Assembly: GCF_040567655.1 (NCBI RefSeq)
Contig: NZ_JBEXAC010000001.1
Span: forward strand, 2,418,001-2,482,000
Length of the DNA: 64,000 bases
From: Chitinophaga sp. H8
GTDB taxonomy: Bacteria; Bacteroidota; Bacteroidia; Chitinophagales; Chitinophagaceae
Direction of reading: 5' to 3'
A model generated the notes under the pieces. It saw only the letters and a program-made list of their open reading frames with translations. It ran no database searches and was not told the DNA's origin. The position numbers and the translations under genes were made by a program. Below, one piece after another: positions 52,789 through 60,885 of the stretch; the stretch's first letter is position 1; every line of letters starts with the position of its first letter.

Positions 52789-52821
52789 AATCATCAATAT
52801 GAATGTTCCAACTATCTAGCC

Positions 52822-54294
52822 ATGAGAAACAACAAACCACTCAAAAACACTGCTGCAAAAATGTTCAGCACCGGCATCCTTCTTTTACTGGCTACCGTAG
52901 GGTTTACTTCCTGCGGTGGTGTAAACGAAAAAAAAGCTGCTTATGAAAAAAACCAGGAAGCACGTATTGAAGGCGAAGTAAAAGCTATCTTGACAGATGC
53001 GCCGGAAGTACCAGCTGCGTTAAACCGGACTACCGCTACCAAGGTTATAGTAGACCTCGAAGTCATCGAACAGAATATGCGGCTGGCGGATAGTGTGGAG
53101 TATACTTTCTGGACATTTGGTGGTAAAGTGCCGGGTAAATTTATCCGGATACGGGAAGGCGACCTGGTAGAATTTCATTTACATAATCATCCGGACAATA
53201 AAGTACCCCATAATATAGACCTGCATGCTGTAACTGGCCCGGGTGGTGGTGCAGAAGCTTCGCTGACCGCTCCGGGACACTCTACCCAATTCTCTTTCCG
53301 GGCATTGAATCCCGGTCTTTATGTATACCACTGTGCTACAGCGCCGGTAGGCCTGCACATTGCCAATGGTATGTATGGCCTTATCCTGGTAGAGCCCAAA
53401 GAAGGGTTACCTAAAGTAGACCGGGAGATATATGTGATGCAGGGAGAATTTTATACAAAAGGAAAGTTTGGGGAAGCAGGATTACAGCCTTTTGATATGA
53501 ACAAGGCAGTAGACGAAAAGCCCGAATACGTAGTATTTAACGGTGCAGTGGGCGCCAATGCAGGAGATAATGCCATCAGGGCCAAAACCGGGGAAACCAT
53601 CCGTATGTATATTGGTAATGGAGGCCCCAACCTGGTATCTTCTTTCCATGTGATCGGAGAAATCTTTGATAAAGTATACCTGGAAGGCGGCAGTCTGATC
53701 AACCACAATGTACAAACAACGTTGATTCCTGCCGGTGGTGCGGCGATGGTAGAGTTTAAATGTGAAGTGCCCGGCACCCTGAACATTGTAGACCATTCTA
53801 TATTCCGCACCTTCAACAAAGGTGCACTGGCACAGATCAAAGTAGAGGGCGACGAAGCACCTGGCATTTACTCCCATCAGCAAAGGGACAAACCCTACCT
53901 GCCCGCAGTGAGTGAAACAGGCATTGCACCTATACAGGCAGCCGCACCGGTAAAAGAGCTGAGCAAAGAAGAATTGATCACAAGAGGTAAAGCCATCTAT
54001 CAGCAAACCTGTATGGCCTGCCACCAGGATAAAGGGCAAGGGCTGGCCAATGCATTTCCACCTGTTGCAGCATCCGATTTTCTGCAAGCCCGGAAAGATA
54101 AAGGAATAGGTATCCTGCTCCATGGATTACAGGGAGAGATCACGGTAAACGGTAATAAATATAACAGTGCTATGCCGGCACAAAACCTGAGTGCAGAAGA
54201 AATTGCCAGTGTGCTCACCTTCATCCACCAGCAACTCAACAACAAACCAATTATAGTAAGTACCAAAGAAGTACAGGCATTAAAAGATAAATAA
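52822..54294 (+). CDS. nirK: Copper nitrite reductase with C-terminal cytochrome c domain
   Basis: 490 residues from ATG 52822, giving a lipoprotein signal (LLLATVGFTSCGG); the TTG upstream at 52786 lies inside the promoter. Two cupredoxin domains carry all expected ligands: type 1 copper His130, Cys171, His179 and Met184; type 2 copper His135, His170 and His325; catalytic Asp133 and His276. After a linker (residues ~360-385) a class I cytochrome c domain has Cys397-Met-Ala-Cys400-His401 and probable axial Met451 (NSAMPAQNLSAEEI). The heme domain should feed electrons directly to the copper core. It reduces nitrite to NO in the periplasm. NirV-like, SCO and metal-uptake genes follow closely; the next start is 5 bp away. 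Confidence 0.95.
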   Translation: MRNNKPLKNTAAKMFSTGILLLLATVGFTSCGGVNEKKAAYEKNQEARIEGEVKAILTDAPEVPAALNRTTATKVIVDLEVIEQNMRLADSVEYTFWTFGGKVPGKFIRIREGDLVEFHLHNHPDNKVPHNIDLHAVTGPGGGAEASLTAPGHSTQFSFRALNPGLYVYHCATAPVGLHIANGMYGLILVEPKEGLPKVDREIYVMQGEFYTKGKFGEAGLQPFDMNKAVDEKPEYVVFNGAVGANAGDNAIRAKTGETIRMYIGNGGPNLVSSFHVIGEIFDKVYLEGGSLINHNVQTTLIPAGGAAMVEFKCEVPGTLNIVDHSIFRTFNKGALAQIKVEGDEAPGIYSHQQRDKPYLPAVSETGIAPIQAAAPVKELSKEELITRGKAIYQQTCMACHQDKGQGLANAFPPVAASDFLQARKDKGIGILLHGLQGEITVNGNKYNSAMPAQNLSAEEIASVLTFIHQQLNNKPIIVSTKEVQALKDK

Positions 54295-54299
54295 CAAAG

Positions 54300-55088
54300 A
54301 TGATGTGGCAGAAAGTTCTCTTGCAGGTATCCACGGTGTTGATCATCGCTTGCCATCCAGGGCAGGCCCAGCAACAGGATGCAATGGTATTGATCCCTGG
54401 CGGGAACTTTCAGCCCTTCCTCCAGGAGCAACCCGGCAAAAAAGTGTATGTACCGGATTTTACCATCAGTACCGCACCGGTTACCAATGCACAGTTTCTG
54501 GAATTTGTAAAAGCCAATCCGCAATGGGCGAAGTCTAAAGTCAAACCCATCTTTGCCGACAGGAATTACCTGCAACATTGGAAAAGTGATGAGGATCCCG
54601 GCGACCAGGTACAATTGCAGGCACCGGTAACAAACGTTTCCTGGTTTGCCGCAAAAGCATATGCCCAGTGGAAAAATCAAAGGTTGCCGGTGATGAACGA
54701 ATGGGAATATGCTGCGGCTATACCACCTGCCGGTAAACAACGGGGCGTGCCCCTGGAAAAAATTATCCTGGAATGGTACAGCAAGCCTACGCCTAAGACT
54801 TTGCCGCCGGTTACCACCGGGTATGTAAACACTGCCGGCATCTATGACATGTATGGCCTGGTGTGGGAATGGGTAGATGATTTTAATAACCTGATCATGA
54901 GCAATGACTCCCGTAGTAATGAAGTAGAAAAAAAATTTGTATGCGGTGCCGGTGCCTTAAATGCGGCAGACACCCGGGATTATGCCGCTTTTATGCGGTA
55001 TGCCTTCCGCAACAGTCTTAAAGCTAACTACACAGTAAAAAATCTTGGATTCCGGTGTGCCGCAGACACAAAAAATATTCATAAGTAA
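54300..55088 (+). CDS. SUMF1/formylglycine-generating-enzyme-like protein (NirV-like)
   Basis: 262 residues with a signal peptide (LLQVSTVLIIACHPGQAQ). The SUMF1 fold covers residues ~25-255: VLIPGGNFQPFLQEQPGKKV, FTISTAPVTNAQFLEFVKAN, VTNVSWFAAKAYAQWKNQRL, PVMNEWEYAAAI, YGLVWEWVDDFNNL and the terminal NLGFRCAADT. Proteins of this fold encoded next to nirK are called NirV; their role is not settled. The catalytic Cys pair of true formylglycine-generating enzymes is not evident, so it may be a structural or assembly factor for the reductase. It starts 5 bp after nirK and 11 bp before the SCO gene, so all three are one transcript. Confidence 0.85.
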   Translation: MMWQKVLLQVSTVLIIACHPGQAQQQDAMVLIPGGNFQPFLQEQPGKKVYVPDFTISTAPVTNAQFLEFVKANPQWAKSKVKPIFADRNYLQHWKSDEDPGDQVQLQAPVTNVSWFAAKAYAQWKNQRLPVMNEWEYAAAIPPAGKQRGVPLEKIILEWYSKPTPKTLPPVTTGYVNTAGIYDMYGLVWEWVDDFNNLIMSNDSRSNEVEKKFVCGAGALNAADTRDYAAFMRYAFRNSLKANYTVKNLGFRCAADTKNIHK

Positions 55089-55099
55089 AAACAAAGGTT

Positions 55100-55684
55100 A
55101 TGAAAAAATATGCAGGATTATTCATCGCAGGTACTATCCTTATACTGGCCAGCTGTATGGAACACAAAACCATCCAGCTACCCGCTGCCTATACTACTAA
55201 AACAGCCCTGCCCGACAATTCCATTTATCAGGCAAAGCAGCAATGGCAAAACCAGGAAGGTGCCTCTTTTAACCTGGATACCCTCCGGGGCAAAAAAACA
55301 ATCATTACCATGGTATTTACTTCCTGCGGATATGCTTGTCCGCGCATGGTGGAAAACCTGAAAGCCATAGAAGAAAAGCTGCCTGCTGCAAAAAAAGACC
55401 AGGTAAGGTTTGTATTGGTATCTTTTGATACCGAATACGATACGCCCGAAGTATTGAAAGCCTATGCACAACAATATCAGCTGGGCACCAACTGGACCCT
55501 GCTGAATGGTTCTGCTGCTGCAGTAAAAGAACTGGCCATGCTGCTGGATATCCGGTATCAGCAATTGTCTTCCGGAGGCTTCAGCCATAACAATAAAAAG
55601 ATACTGCTGGATGAAAATGGCGTATTGTTATATACAGAAGATGGATTGGATAACAGTGAAGCAGCCATATTAGCCAAACTATAA
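55100..55684 (+). CDS. SCO1/SenC-family copper chaperone lipoprotein
   Basis: 194 residues with lipobox LASC (Cys19). The thioredoxin-like domain holds the copper site: Cys76 and Cys80 in FTSCGYACPRM, and His163 in GGFSHNNKKILLDENG. SFNLDTLRGKKTIITMVF and VRFVLVSFDTEYDTPEVL are family landmarks. In oxidases SCO delivers copper to the CuA site; here, directly after nirK and NirV, it most likely loads the type 1 or type 2 copper of nitrite reductase in the periplasm. It is the last gene of the nirK unit before a promoter/operator region (55720-55774). Confidence 0.92.
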   Translation: MKKYAGLFIAGTILILASCMEHKTIQLPAAYTTKTALPDNSIYQAKQQWQNQEGASFNLDTLRGKKTIITMVFTSCGYACPRMVENLKAIEEKLPAAKKDQVRFVLVSFDTEYDTPEVLKAYAQQYQLGTNWTLLNGSAAAVKELAMLLDIRYQQLSSGGFSHNNKKILLDENGVLLYTEDGLDNSEAAILAKL

Positions 55685-55719
55685 CAGCTATACCGGGAGC
55701 AAGCAAATCTGAATAAATA

Positions 55720-55774
55720 AAATGCAACAATGATTCAAATAATTTGAAACATTGTTGCATTTATTATATATTTG
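55720..55774 (+). promoter_or_regulatory. Long dyad operator overlapping the promoter of the TonB receptor gene
   Basis: A 43-bp dyad is centred on 55741: 13-bp perfect outer arms (AAATGCAACAATG at 55720-55732 and its complement at 55750-55762) and inner arms TTCAAAT/ATTTGAA, with one mismatch. It covers the -33 element TTTG (55743-55746), which is 20 bp from the -7 box TATATTTG (55767-55774). A repressor bound here would block polymerase. The ATG follows at 55783, so the leader is very short. A Fur/Zur-type metal-responsive repressor is a reasonable but untested guess. Confidence 0.6.
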
Positions 55775-55782
55775 CTGCTCTT

Positions 55783-57864
55783 ATGATAAAATGGAACCTG
55801 ACAATTGGAGTACTGTTCAGTGCAGCAAGCCTGTGCGCGCAAAACCTTCCGTATAGCGATACTACCGCAATACGGCTGAAGAGCGTGGAAATAAAAGGTA
55901 ACAAACCAGCTGCTCCTGCTACCACTACCATCACTACACTTTCCGGCACCGCATTGGATCACACCAAAGGCACTACCCTGGCACATGCTATTCAGGAAAT
56001 TCCGGGAGTAGCCATGCTGCAAACCGGCGCTACTATAGCCAAACCCGTTATACATGGCTTGCATAGCAATCGTGTACTGATACTCAATAATGGTATCCCT
56101 CAGGAAGGACAACAATGGGGCTCCGAACATGCACCAGAGATCGACCCCTTCATTGCAAAGAAAATATCCGTGATCAAAGGAGCAGAAGCAGTACGTTACG
56201 GAGCAGCTGCTATTGGTGGGGTTATTATCATAGAACCCCCTGCATTGCCGGCTACCGCAGACATACACGGTGAAATAAACCTGGCAGGCATCAGTAACAG
56301 CCGTGCCGGTATCCTCTCCGGCATGCTGGATGGGGGCATAAAAAAGTGGCCGGGGTTTGGATGGCGTATACAGGGAACTTTAAAAAAAGCGGGTAACATT
56401 AAAACGGCTGATTACTATCTGAATAATACCGGGGTGCGTGAACATAATTATTCTGCCGCCGCAGGTTACAATGGTGCAAAAGCAGGTACAGAAATATTTT
56501 TCAGTCATTTTAATTCCGGCATAGGTATTTTCAGAGGGGCGCATATAGGCAGTATCAAAGATCTGTATGAACGTTTTAAAAATGGCAGGCCATTTGAGGA
56601 AGGCAGCTTCAGTTATGAAATAGACGCTCCCCGCCAACAGCTTTATCATCAGTTGTTGAAAGTAAAATCTTACCTGCAGCTGCATCCCTCCCATCGTTTA
56701 CAACTGCAATATGGCTGGCAGCGTAACTCCAGGAAGGAATATGATATCCGTCGTGCCGGCCGTACCAGCCTGCCAGCCCTGGACCTGCTGCTCACTACCC
56801 ACACCCTGGATATTACACTGGAAAGCAATTACCGGAAAGGATGGAAAACCATCCTGGGGGGAAATGCATTAAGCCAGGTCAACAATAGTATTCCCGGTAC
56901 ATATGCCACCCCTATCATTCCTAATTATGATACTTATGGTGCCGGAGTATACATGATTGTCCGGCAGGTAAAAGAAAAGTATGAGCTGGAAGCTGGTGTC
57001 CGGTATGATTATAAATACCTGGATGCCCTGGGATACGATAAAAATGAAAACCTGTATGGCGGCACTCATCAATTCAATAACGTGAGCGGCTCATTGGGTG
57101 CTTTATGGATTATTCACCCAAATCTCCAGCTACGGAGCAACCTGGGCTCAGCCTGGCGCCCCCCGGCGGTAAGCGAGCTGTACAGCAATGGCCTGCATCA
57201 CGGGGCCGCAGCTGTGGAACGGGGCAACAATAACATGAAAAACGAACAGGGCTACAAATGGGTAAATACACTGGAATACAACACGGCTGCTTTATCCATC
57301 TCCTGGAATGGGTATATGCATTATATCCGCAACTATATTTATCTGCATCCGGCCATGGATACACTGGAAAGCCTCAGGGGCGCTTTTCCGGTATTCGATT
57401 ACCAGCAAACAGATGCCCGTTTTTTAGGGATGGACCTGCTGGCAAAATACCGGATCAATACCTCTTTTACCTACGAACTAAAAGGCGCCATTGTAAAAGC
57501 AAAGGATATCAGCAGGCAGCAATACCTGCCCTGGATCCCTGCCGACAGACTGGAAAATACCCTGCGCTGGAATATACCCGGCAGTGAAAAAATAAAGGAT
57601 GCTTACCTGCAGGTACAGGCCGTGCTCGAAGCCACCCAACCAAGATATACACCCGGCAGTGACTATGTAGCTCCTCCGGAAGGTTATCACTTGTTTAATC
57701 TGGGTACCGGGACAAAGTACCTGCTGGGAAAAAACACTTTAAGTATTCACTTTTCAATAGAGAATGTAGGCAACGTCCTGTATAAATCTTACATGAACCG
57801 TTTCCGTTACTATGCACACGATACAGGACGCAGTTATGCATTGCGTATCACGTACCGGTTTTAA
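55783..57864 (+). CDS. TonB-dependent receptor, probable metal uptake
   Basis: 693 residues from ATG 55783, with a signal peptide (LTIGVLFSAASLCAQ); the upstream TTG at 55744 lies inside the operator/promoter. The plug contains AHAIQEIPGVAMLQTGATIA, HGLHSNRVLILNNGIPQEGQ and AEAVRYGAAAIGGVIIIEPP; this form resembles ZnuD-like zinc and related metal receptors. The barrel ends in GRSYALRITYRF. The next gene encodes a His-rich lipoprotein, and a dyad operator covers the promoter. It probably imports zinc, copper or a metal complex. Because it follows copper nitrite reductase and SCO, copper supply is attractive, but zinc fits the receptor type better. Confidence 0.88.
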   Translation: MIKWNLTIGVLFSAASLCAQNLPYSDTTAIRLKSVEIKGNKPAAPATTTITTLSGTALDHTKGTTLAHAIQEIPGVAMLQTGATIAKPVIHGLHSNRVLILNNGIPQEGQQWGSEHAPEIDPFIAKKISVIKGAEAVRYGAAAIGGVIIIEPPALPATADIHGEINLAGISNSRAGILSGMLDGGIKKWPGFGWRIQGTLKKAGNIKTADYYLNNTGVREHNYSAAAGYNGAKAGTEIFFSHFNSGIGIFRGAHIGSIKDLYERFKNGRPFEEGSFSYEIDAPRQQLYHQLLKVKSYLQLHPSHRLQLQYGWQRNSRKEYDIRRAGRTSLPALDLLLTTHTLDITLESNYRKGWKTILGGNALSQVNNSIPGTYATPIIPNYDTYGAGVYMIVRQVKEKYELEAGVRYDYKYLDALGYDKNENLYGGTHQFNNVSGSLGALWIIHPNLQLRSNLGSAWRPPAVSELYSNGLHHGAAAVERGNNNMKNEQGYKWVNTLEYNTAALSISWNGYMHYIRNYIYLHPAMDTLESLRGAFPVFDYQQTDARFLGMDLLAKYRINTSFTYELKGAIVKAKDISRQQYLPWIPADRLENTLRWNIPGSEKIKDAYLQVQAVLEATQPRYTPGSDYVAPPEGYHLFNLGTGTKYLLGKNTLSIHFSIENVGNVLYKSYMNRFRYYAHDTGRSYALRITYRF

Positions 57865-57898
57865 GCGTATTCTATCACCATATAAAACATAATGTAAA

Positions 57899-58516
57899 AT
57901 GCGTAAATTTTATCGCCAGCTATTGGCAGGGCTGCTTATTGGCTTAACTTTCTTCAGCGCCTGCAGCAAAAAAGACAATCCGGTACCGGAAGTAAACCAG
58001 GAAGAAGCGGATGCTGCCGTGTTCAACTTTATCCTGCTGGAAAAACATAATGATCATTACCATGAAAAAAAGGATACTGTAAAGGTGTCTTTTGACAAAA
58101 CAGGACATGCCTCTCCTCACCATATGCATCTCACCGAAGGAGAACACTACCGCCTCAAAATTGTGATGTATTACAAAGGGAAGGATATTACCAAAGAATA
58201 TACCGATGAAGGCAATATCCATCAGTTCTTCTTTGTACCTACTAAAGAAGGATACCTGGATTACGTGTATGAAGACAAAGATGCCAAAGGCAGAGGCATT
58301 GGCTTTACCGGCATTGTAAAAGTACTGAAAGCAGATGGCGGTGCCTTTGACCTGAAAGCTGTTCTGAAACATGGCCTGAACAAAGACCATCCTGCCGCAA
58401 AGGCATGGAACAATCCCAAGTTCATGGATGCTGGCGGAGAAACCGATTTTGAAGGTGAATTTGAGATCCATCCATCCCCTGCCGGTCCCGGGCATGGAGA
58501 GCACGAAGGAGATTAA
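57899..58516 (+). CDS. Histidine-rich lipoprotein, putative metal-binding partner of the TonB receptor
   Basis: 205 residues with lipobox FSAC (Cys22). Histidines cluster at residues 50, 53 and 55 (EKHNDHYHEKKD), at 70-83 (GHASPHHMHLTEGEHYRL) and at the acidic C-terminus (GPGHGEHEGD), a composition typical of periplasmic or surface Zn/Cu-binding proteins. The middle part looks like beta strands (LKIVMYYKGKDITKEYTDE, FFFVPTKEGYLDYVYEDKD). I recognise no named family. It lies 34 bp after the receptor gene and is the last gene of that unit; it may capture metal for the receptor or buffer it in the periplasm. This is an inference from composition and position. Confidence 0.65.
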   Translation: MRKFYRQLLAGLLIGLTFFSACSKKDNPVPEVNQEEADAAVFNFILLEKHNDHYHEKKDTVKVSFDKTGHASPHHMHLTEGEHYRLKIVMYYKGKDITKEYTDEGNIHQFFFVPTKEGYLDYVYEDKDAKGRGIGFTGIVKVLKADGGAFDLKAVLKHGLNKDHPAAKAWNNPKFMDAGGETDFEGEFEIHPSPAGPGHGEHEGD

Positions 58517-58587
58517 CTAATTAATTATCAATCAGATAGACAACAAACACATAATAAAACCCGCTACCACAAAGGGTCTCCATAGGG

Positions 58588-58673
58588 ATAAGGTAGACAT
58601 AAGGTAGACATAAAGTAGTGATAAGGTAGAGATAAGGTAGACATGGAGATGTCTACCTTATCTCTACCTTATC
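58588..58673. repeat. 11-bp tandem repeats folding into a 24-bp perfect inverted repeat
   Basis: Five consecutive 11-bp units based on ATAAGGTAGAC run from 58588 to 58642 (third unit ATAAAGTAGTG, fourth ending in G). The last two units plus AT (58621-58644) are followed by GGAG and then by their exact reverse complement (58649-58672), a perfect 24-bp stem with one further pair at 58620/58673. The hairpin lies 105 bp after the His-rich lipoprotein gene and lacks a T-run. The rest of the 449-bp gap (58517-58965) holds a minus-strand terminator and no gene I can support. Confidence 0.9.
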
Positions 58674-58831
58674 TATTTCTTATGACTATCTTAACACTCC
58701 TGTAAATTCCTTTTGTCTTCCTGTCCTCTATTTGAAAACGCCCTCTCTTTCCCGAAGCTCAGCTCCCGCATTTCGCTGGTTTTAAGCCTTACTAAGCATC
58801 TTATTTTCCCTGGAAGGTCATTTATACTCAA

Positions 58832-58856
58832 AAAAATAGCCCGCCAAATGGCGGGC
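58832..58856 (-). terminator. Terminator of the aminotransferase gene
   Basis: A 7-bp GC stem (GCCCGCC 58839-58845 with GGCGGGC 58850-58856; loop AAAT) is followed on the minus strand by TATTTTTTG. It lies 110 bp beyond the stop of the leftward aminotransferase gene. Confidence 0.75.
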
Positions 58857-58965
58857 CGTATATTCAGTTTTAAGCAGGGTTGCCCCTCTTCTATTTTCCT
58901 TTATTTTAGTTCTCAGGGGAAGCTTGCTGCTTTTCCGCAGCCTGAGTGACACAATCTGTGCATTT

Positions 58966-60045
58966 TTAACACCTCTTACAGGCAGCAGCAATAGTGGTCA
59001 ATGCTGGCAACATTTTATCAGAATGCCACGCCGTACCTAAAGCAATACGGACATGCTCCGTATCTCCGTTTACAGCAAAAGCGGCGCCATCCGGCACATC
59101 AATATCCTGGCTATGGAGGTAGCTCGTAAGTGCAGATGATGTCAGGCCATGTTCCAGTTTTAACCAGATATGAAAACTGCCCGGAAACATCTGATAAGAC
59201 AATCCCTGAAATAATTCTTTTACCCTGGCATGCCATTCCAATGCTATCCGCTGTTTTTCCTTAATGATATTTTTCAGCTGTTCCCCTTGCATCAGATGGA
59301 TACCAAAATCGATAAACAAGGCACAGGCACTGCTGGCTGTAAACCCGATGATGTTATCAATACCCCGCAACGACCCTTTGGGATAAACAATGTAAGCGGC
59401 CTTTAAAATAGGATTAAATGCCTTTGAAAAACTGTATACATGAAAAGTCCGCTCCGGGATCAATTGCAGAAAAGAAGGCGGAGGATCCGCATGTAAAAAA
59501 CGATAGGCATCATCTTCGAGCAGGTAAACGTCTTTAAACGTTTTGATTACTGCGATGATTTCCTGCCTCCGTTGCAACGACATCACACTGGTGGTGGGGT
59601 TATGTACCGTAGGCTGCAGATAAACTAGCTTGCTGTTGCTTGTTTCCAGGTATTGCTGTAAAGCAACAGGGAGGATCCCCTCCTCATCACAAGCAATTGC
59701 ATCTACCTGGTAGCCCAGCTCTGCCGCACAAAACCGGAAACCGGGAAAGGTAAATGTTTCTGCACCGATGGCCGTATTGGTTTTGCGGAGCACAGACAAG
59801 ATGCAAAACAGGGCATTGTTTGCACTGGGCACTGCAGCTATCTCTGAGCATTGCCGGATATCCTCCTCTTGTACCTGCAACCAGTTGCAGATCACCTTTG
59901 TGGCGGCCTCGTCCGGGGCATATCCCGGAGGTTGCAGCAAAGCATATTTTTCCGGGGCAGCCAGCGATTGTGTGTATGCCTGAAACACATCCATTTCCTG
60001 TTTTACAGACGGATAATTCACCCTTAGGTTCAACATAAATAACAA
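58966..60045 (-). CDS. PLP-dependent class I/II aminotransferase
   Basis: 359 residues of the fold type I aspartate-aminotransferase family. The PLP lysine is Lys208 in FHVYSFSKAFNP; the pyridine-N Asp is Asp178 or 179 in YLLEDDAYRF; the conserved Asn is in VHNPTTSVMSLQRRQEI. The N-terminus QPPGYAPDEAATKVICNWLQ resembles the aminotransferase part of PdxR/MocR-type proteins, but without the winged-helix domain. The C-terminal SFHIWLKLEHGLTSSALTSY and HVRIALGTAW are also typical. The amino donor is not predictable. It is divergent from the Cys-cluster winged-helix regulator at 60244, with ~200 bp between the starts. Confidence 0.88.
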   Translation of the reverse strand: MLFMLNLRVNYPSVKQEMDVFQAYTQSLAAPEKYALLQPPGYAPDEAATKVICNWLQVQEEDIRQCSEIAAVPSANNALFCILSVLRKTNTAIGAETFTFPGFRFCAAELGYQVDAIACDEEGILPVALQQYLETSNSKLVYLQPTVHNPTTSVMSLQRRQEIIAVIKTFKDVYLLEDDAYRFLHADPPPSFLQLIPERTFHVYSFSKAFNPILKAAYIVYPKGSLRGIDNIIGFTASSACALFIDFGIHLMQGEQLKNIIKEKQRIALEWHARVKELFQGLSYQMFPGSFHIWLKLEHGLTSSALTSYLHSQDIDVPDGAAFAVNGDTEHVRIALGTAWHSDKMLPALTTIAAACKRC

Positions 60046-60243
60046 GAGGTTTAAATCATAAACATACCTGGAAACAAAACCAATAAAGTTATAGATAACG
60101 ATTGGGGGTCCGCACCCTTTAGGTAAAAATAAATACTACGGAGCTGAATTGTTCCCGGAATAAATACAGGATATAACTTGGGTTTTAATTTCGGAGCAAA
60201 GTTAGTATTTTTGCCAATAAACCAAATAGCTACTTTGTTTATT

Positions 60244-60879
60244 ATGAAAAAGAATCTGGCGGAGAATGAAAAAGCTATCTGGATTTTAAAGACCAGGGGG
60301 CCTCAACCCCTGACCGCCATCGCTACGGAATTGGGTATCACTACAGAGGGGGCCAGATTTCAGTTGTTAAAGCTCACCAATGAAGGTTTGGTAGAAGCTA
60401 CTACCATTGTAAAAGGCAGAGGGCGCCCTCAGCAGATATGGGCACTTACCCAACTGGGCAACAGCCGTTTTCCGGATATGCATGCAGAAGTTACGGTAAA
60501 GCTCATCAAACTGATGCGGGAAACATTGGGAGAACCTGCCGTACAAGCAGTTATTGCTGCCAATGAAAAAAGTAATACCCACAAGTATCTGAATGAGATG
60601 GAAGGGCTGCCGGATATGGAAGACAGGCTTCGCAAACTGGTGGAGATCCGTAACCAGGAAGGTTACATGGCGGAGTACCAAAAAGAAGACAGCGGTTATC
60701 TGTTCATTGAAAATCATTGTCCCATCTGTGCAGCAGCTACCGCCTGCCAGGGTTTCTGCAAAGCTGAATTAAATACCTTCCAGGCTATACTGGGAGAGGA
60801 TGTGGTGGTAACACGTATTGACCACATACTCGCAGGCGCCCGGCGCTGTGCATACCGGGTAGCGCCTGCGGGCATATGA
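60244..60879 (+). CDS. Winged-helix regulator with C-terminal Cys cluster (SufR-like)
   Basis: 211 residues from ATG 60244; a start at 60178 would add 22 residues without family likeness. The DeoR/ArsR-like winged helix is ILKTRGPQPLTAIATELGIT, then ARFQLLKLTNEGLVEA and GRGRPQQIWALTQLG. The C-terminal domain has Cys159, Cys162, Cys168, Cys172 and Cys202 in NHCPICAAATACQGFC and ARRCAYRVAP, a pattern like the Fe-S-binding SufR family. It could therefore sense iron-sulfur status, NO or oxygen. Possible -7 boxes TATTTTTG (60206) and TACTTTG lie upstream. The divergent aminotransferase gene is the nearest possible target; no suf genes are in the window. Confidence 0.85.
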   Translation: MKKNLAENEKAIWILKTRGPQPLTAIATELGITTEGARFQLLKLTNEGLVEATTIVKGRGRPQQIWALTQLGNSRFPDMHAEVTVKLIKLMRETLGEPAVQAVIAANEKSNTHKYLNEMEGLPDMEDRLRKLVEIRNQEGYMAEYQKEDSGYLFIENHCPICAAATACQGFCKAELNTFQAILGEDVVVTRIDHILAGARRCAYRVAPAGI

Positions 60880-60885
60880 TCCGTT

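Noticed and set aside
52786..52821. Upstream TTG start for nirK
   Set aside because: The TTG overlaps the -7 box TACTTTTG; ATG 52822 gives a good lipoprotein signal.
55744..55782. Upstream TTG start for the TonB receptor
   Set aside because: It lies within the dyad operator and promoter; ATG 55783 gives a clean signal peptide.
58713..58949. 78-codon frame in the gap after the denitrification island
   Set aside because: It starts at TTG, has no domain, spans the minus-strand terminator at 58832-58856, and is best explained as chance.
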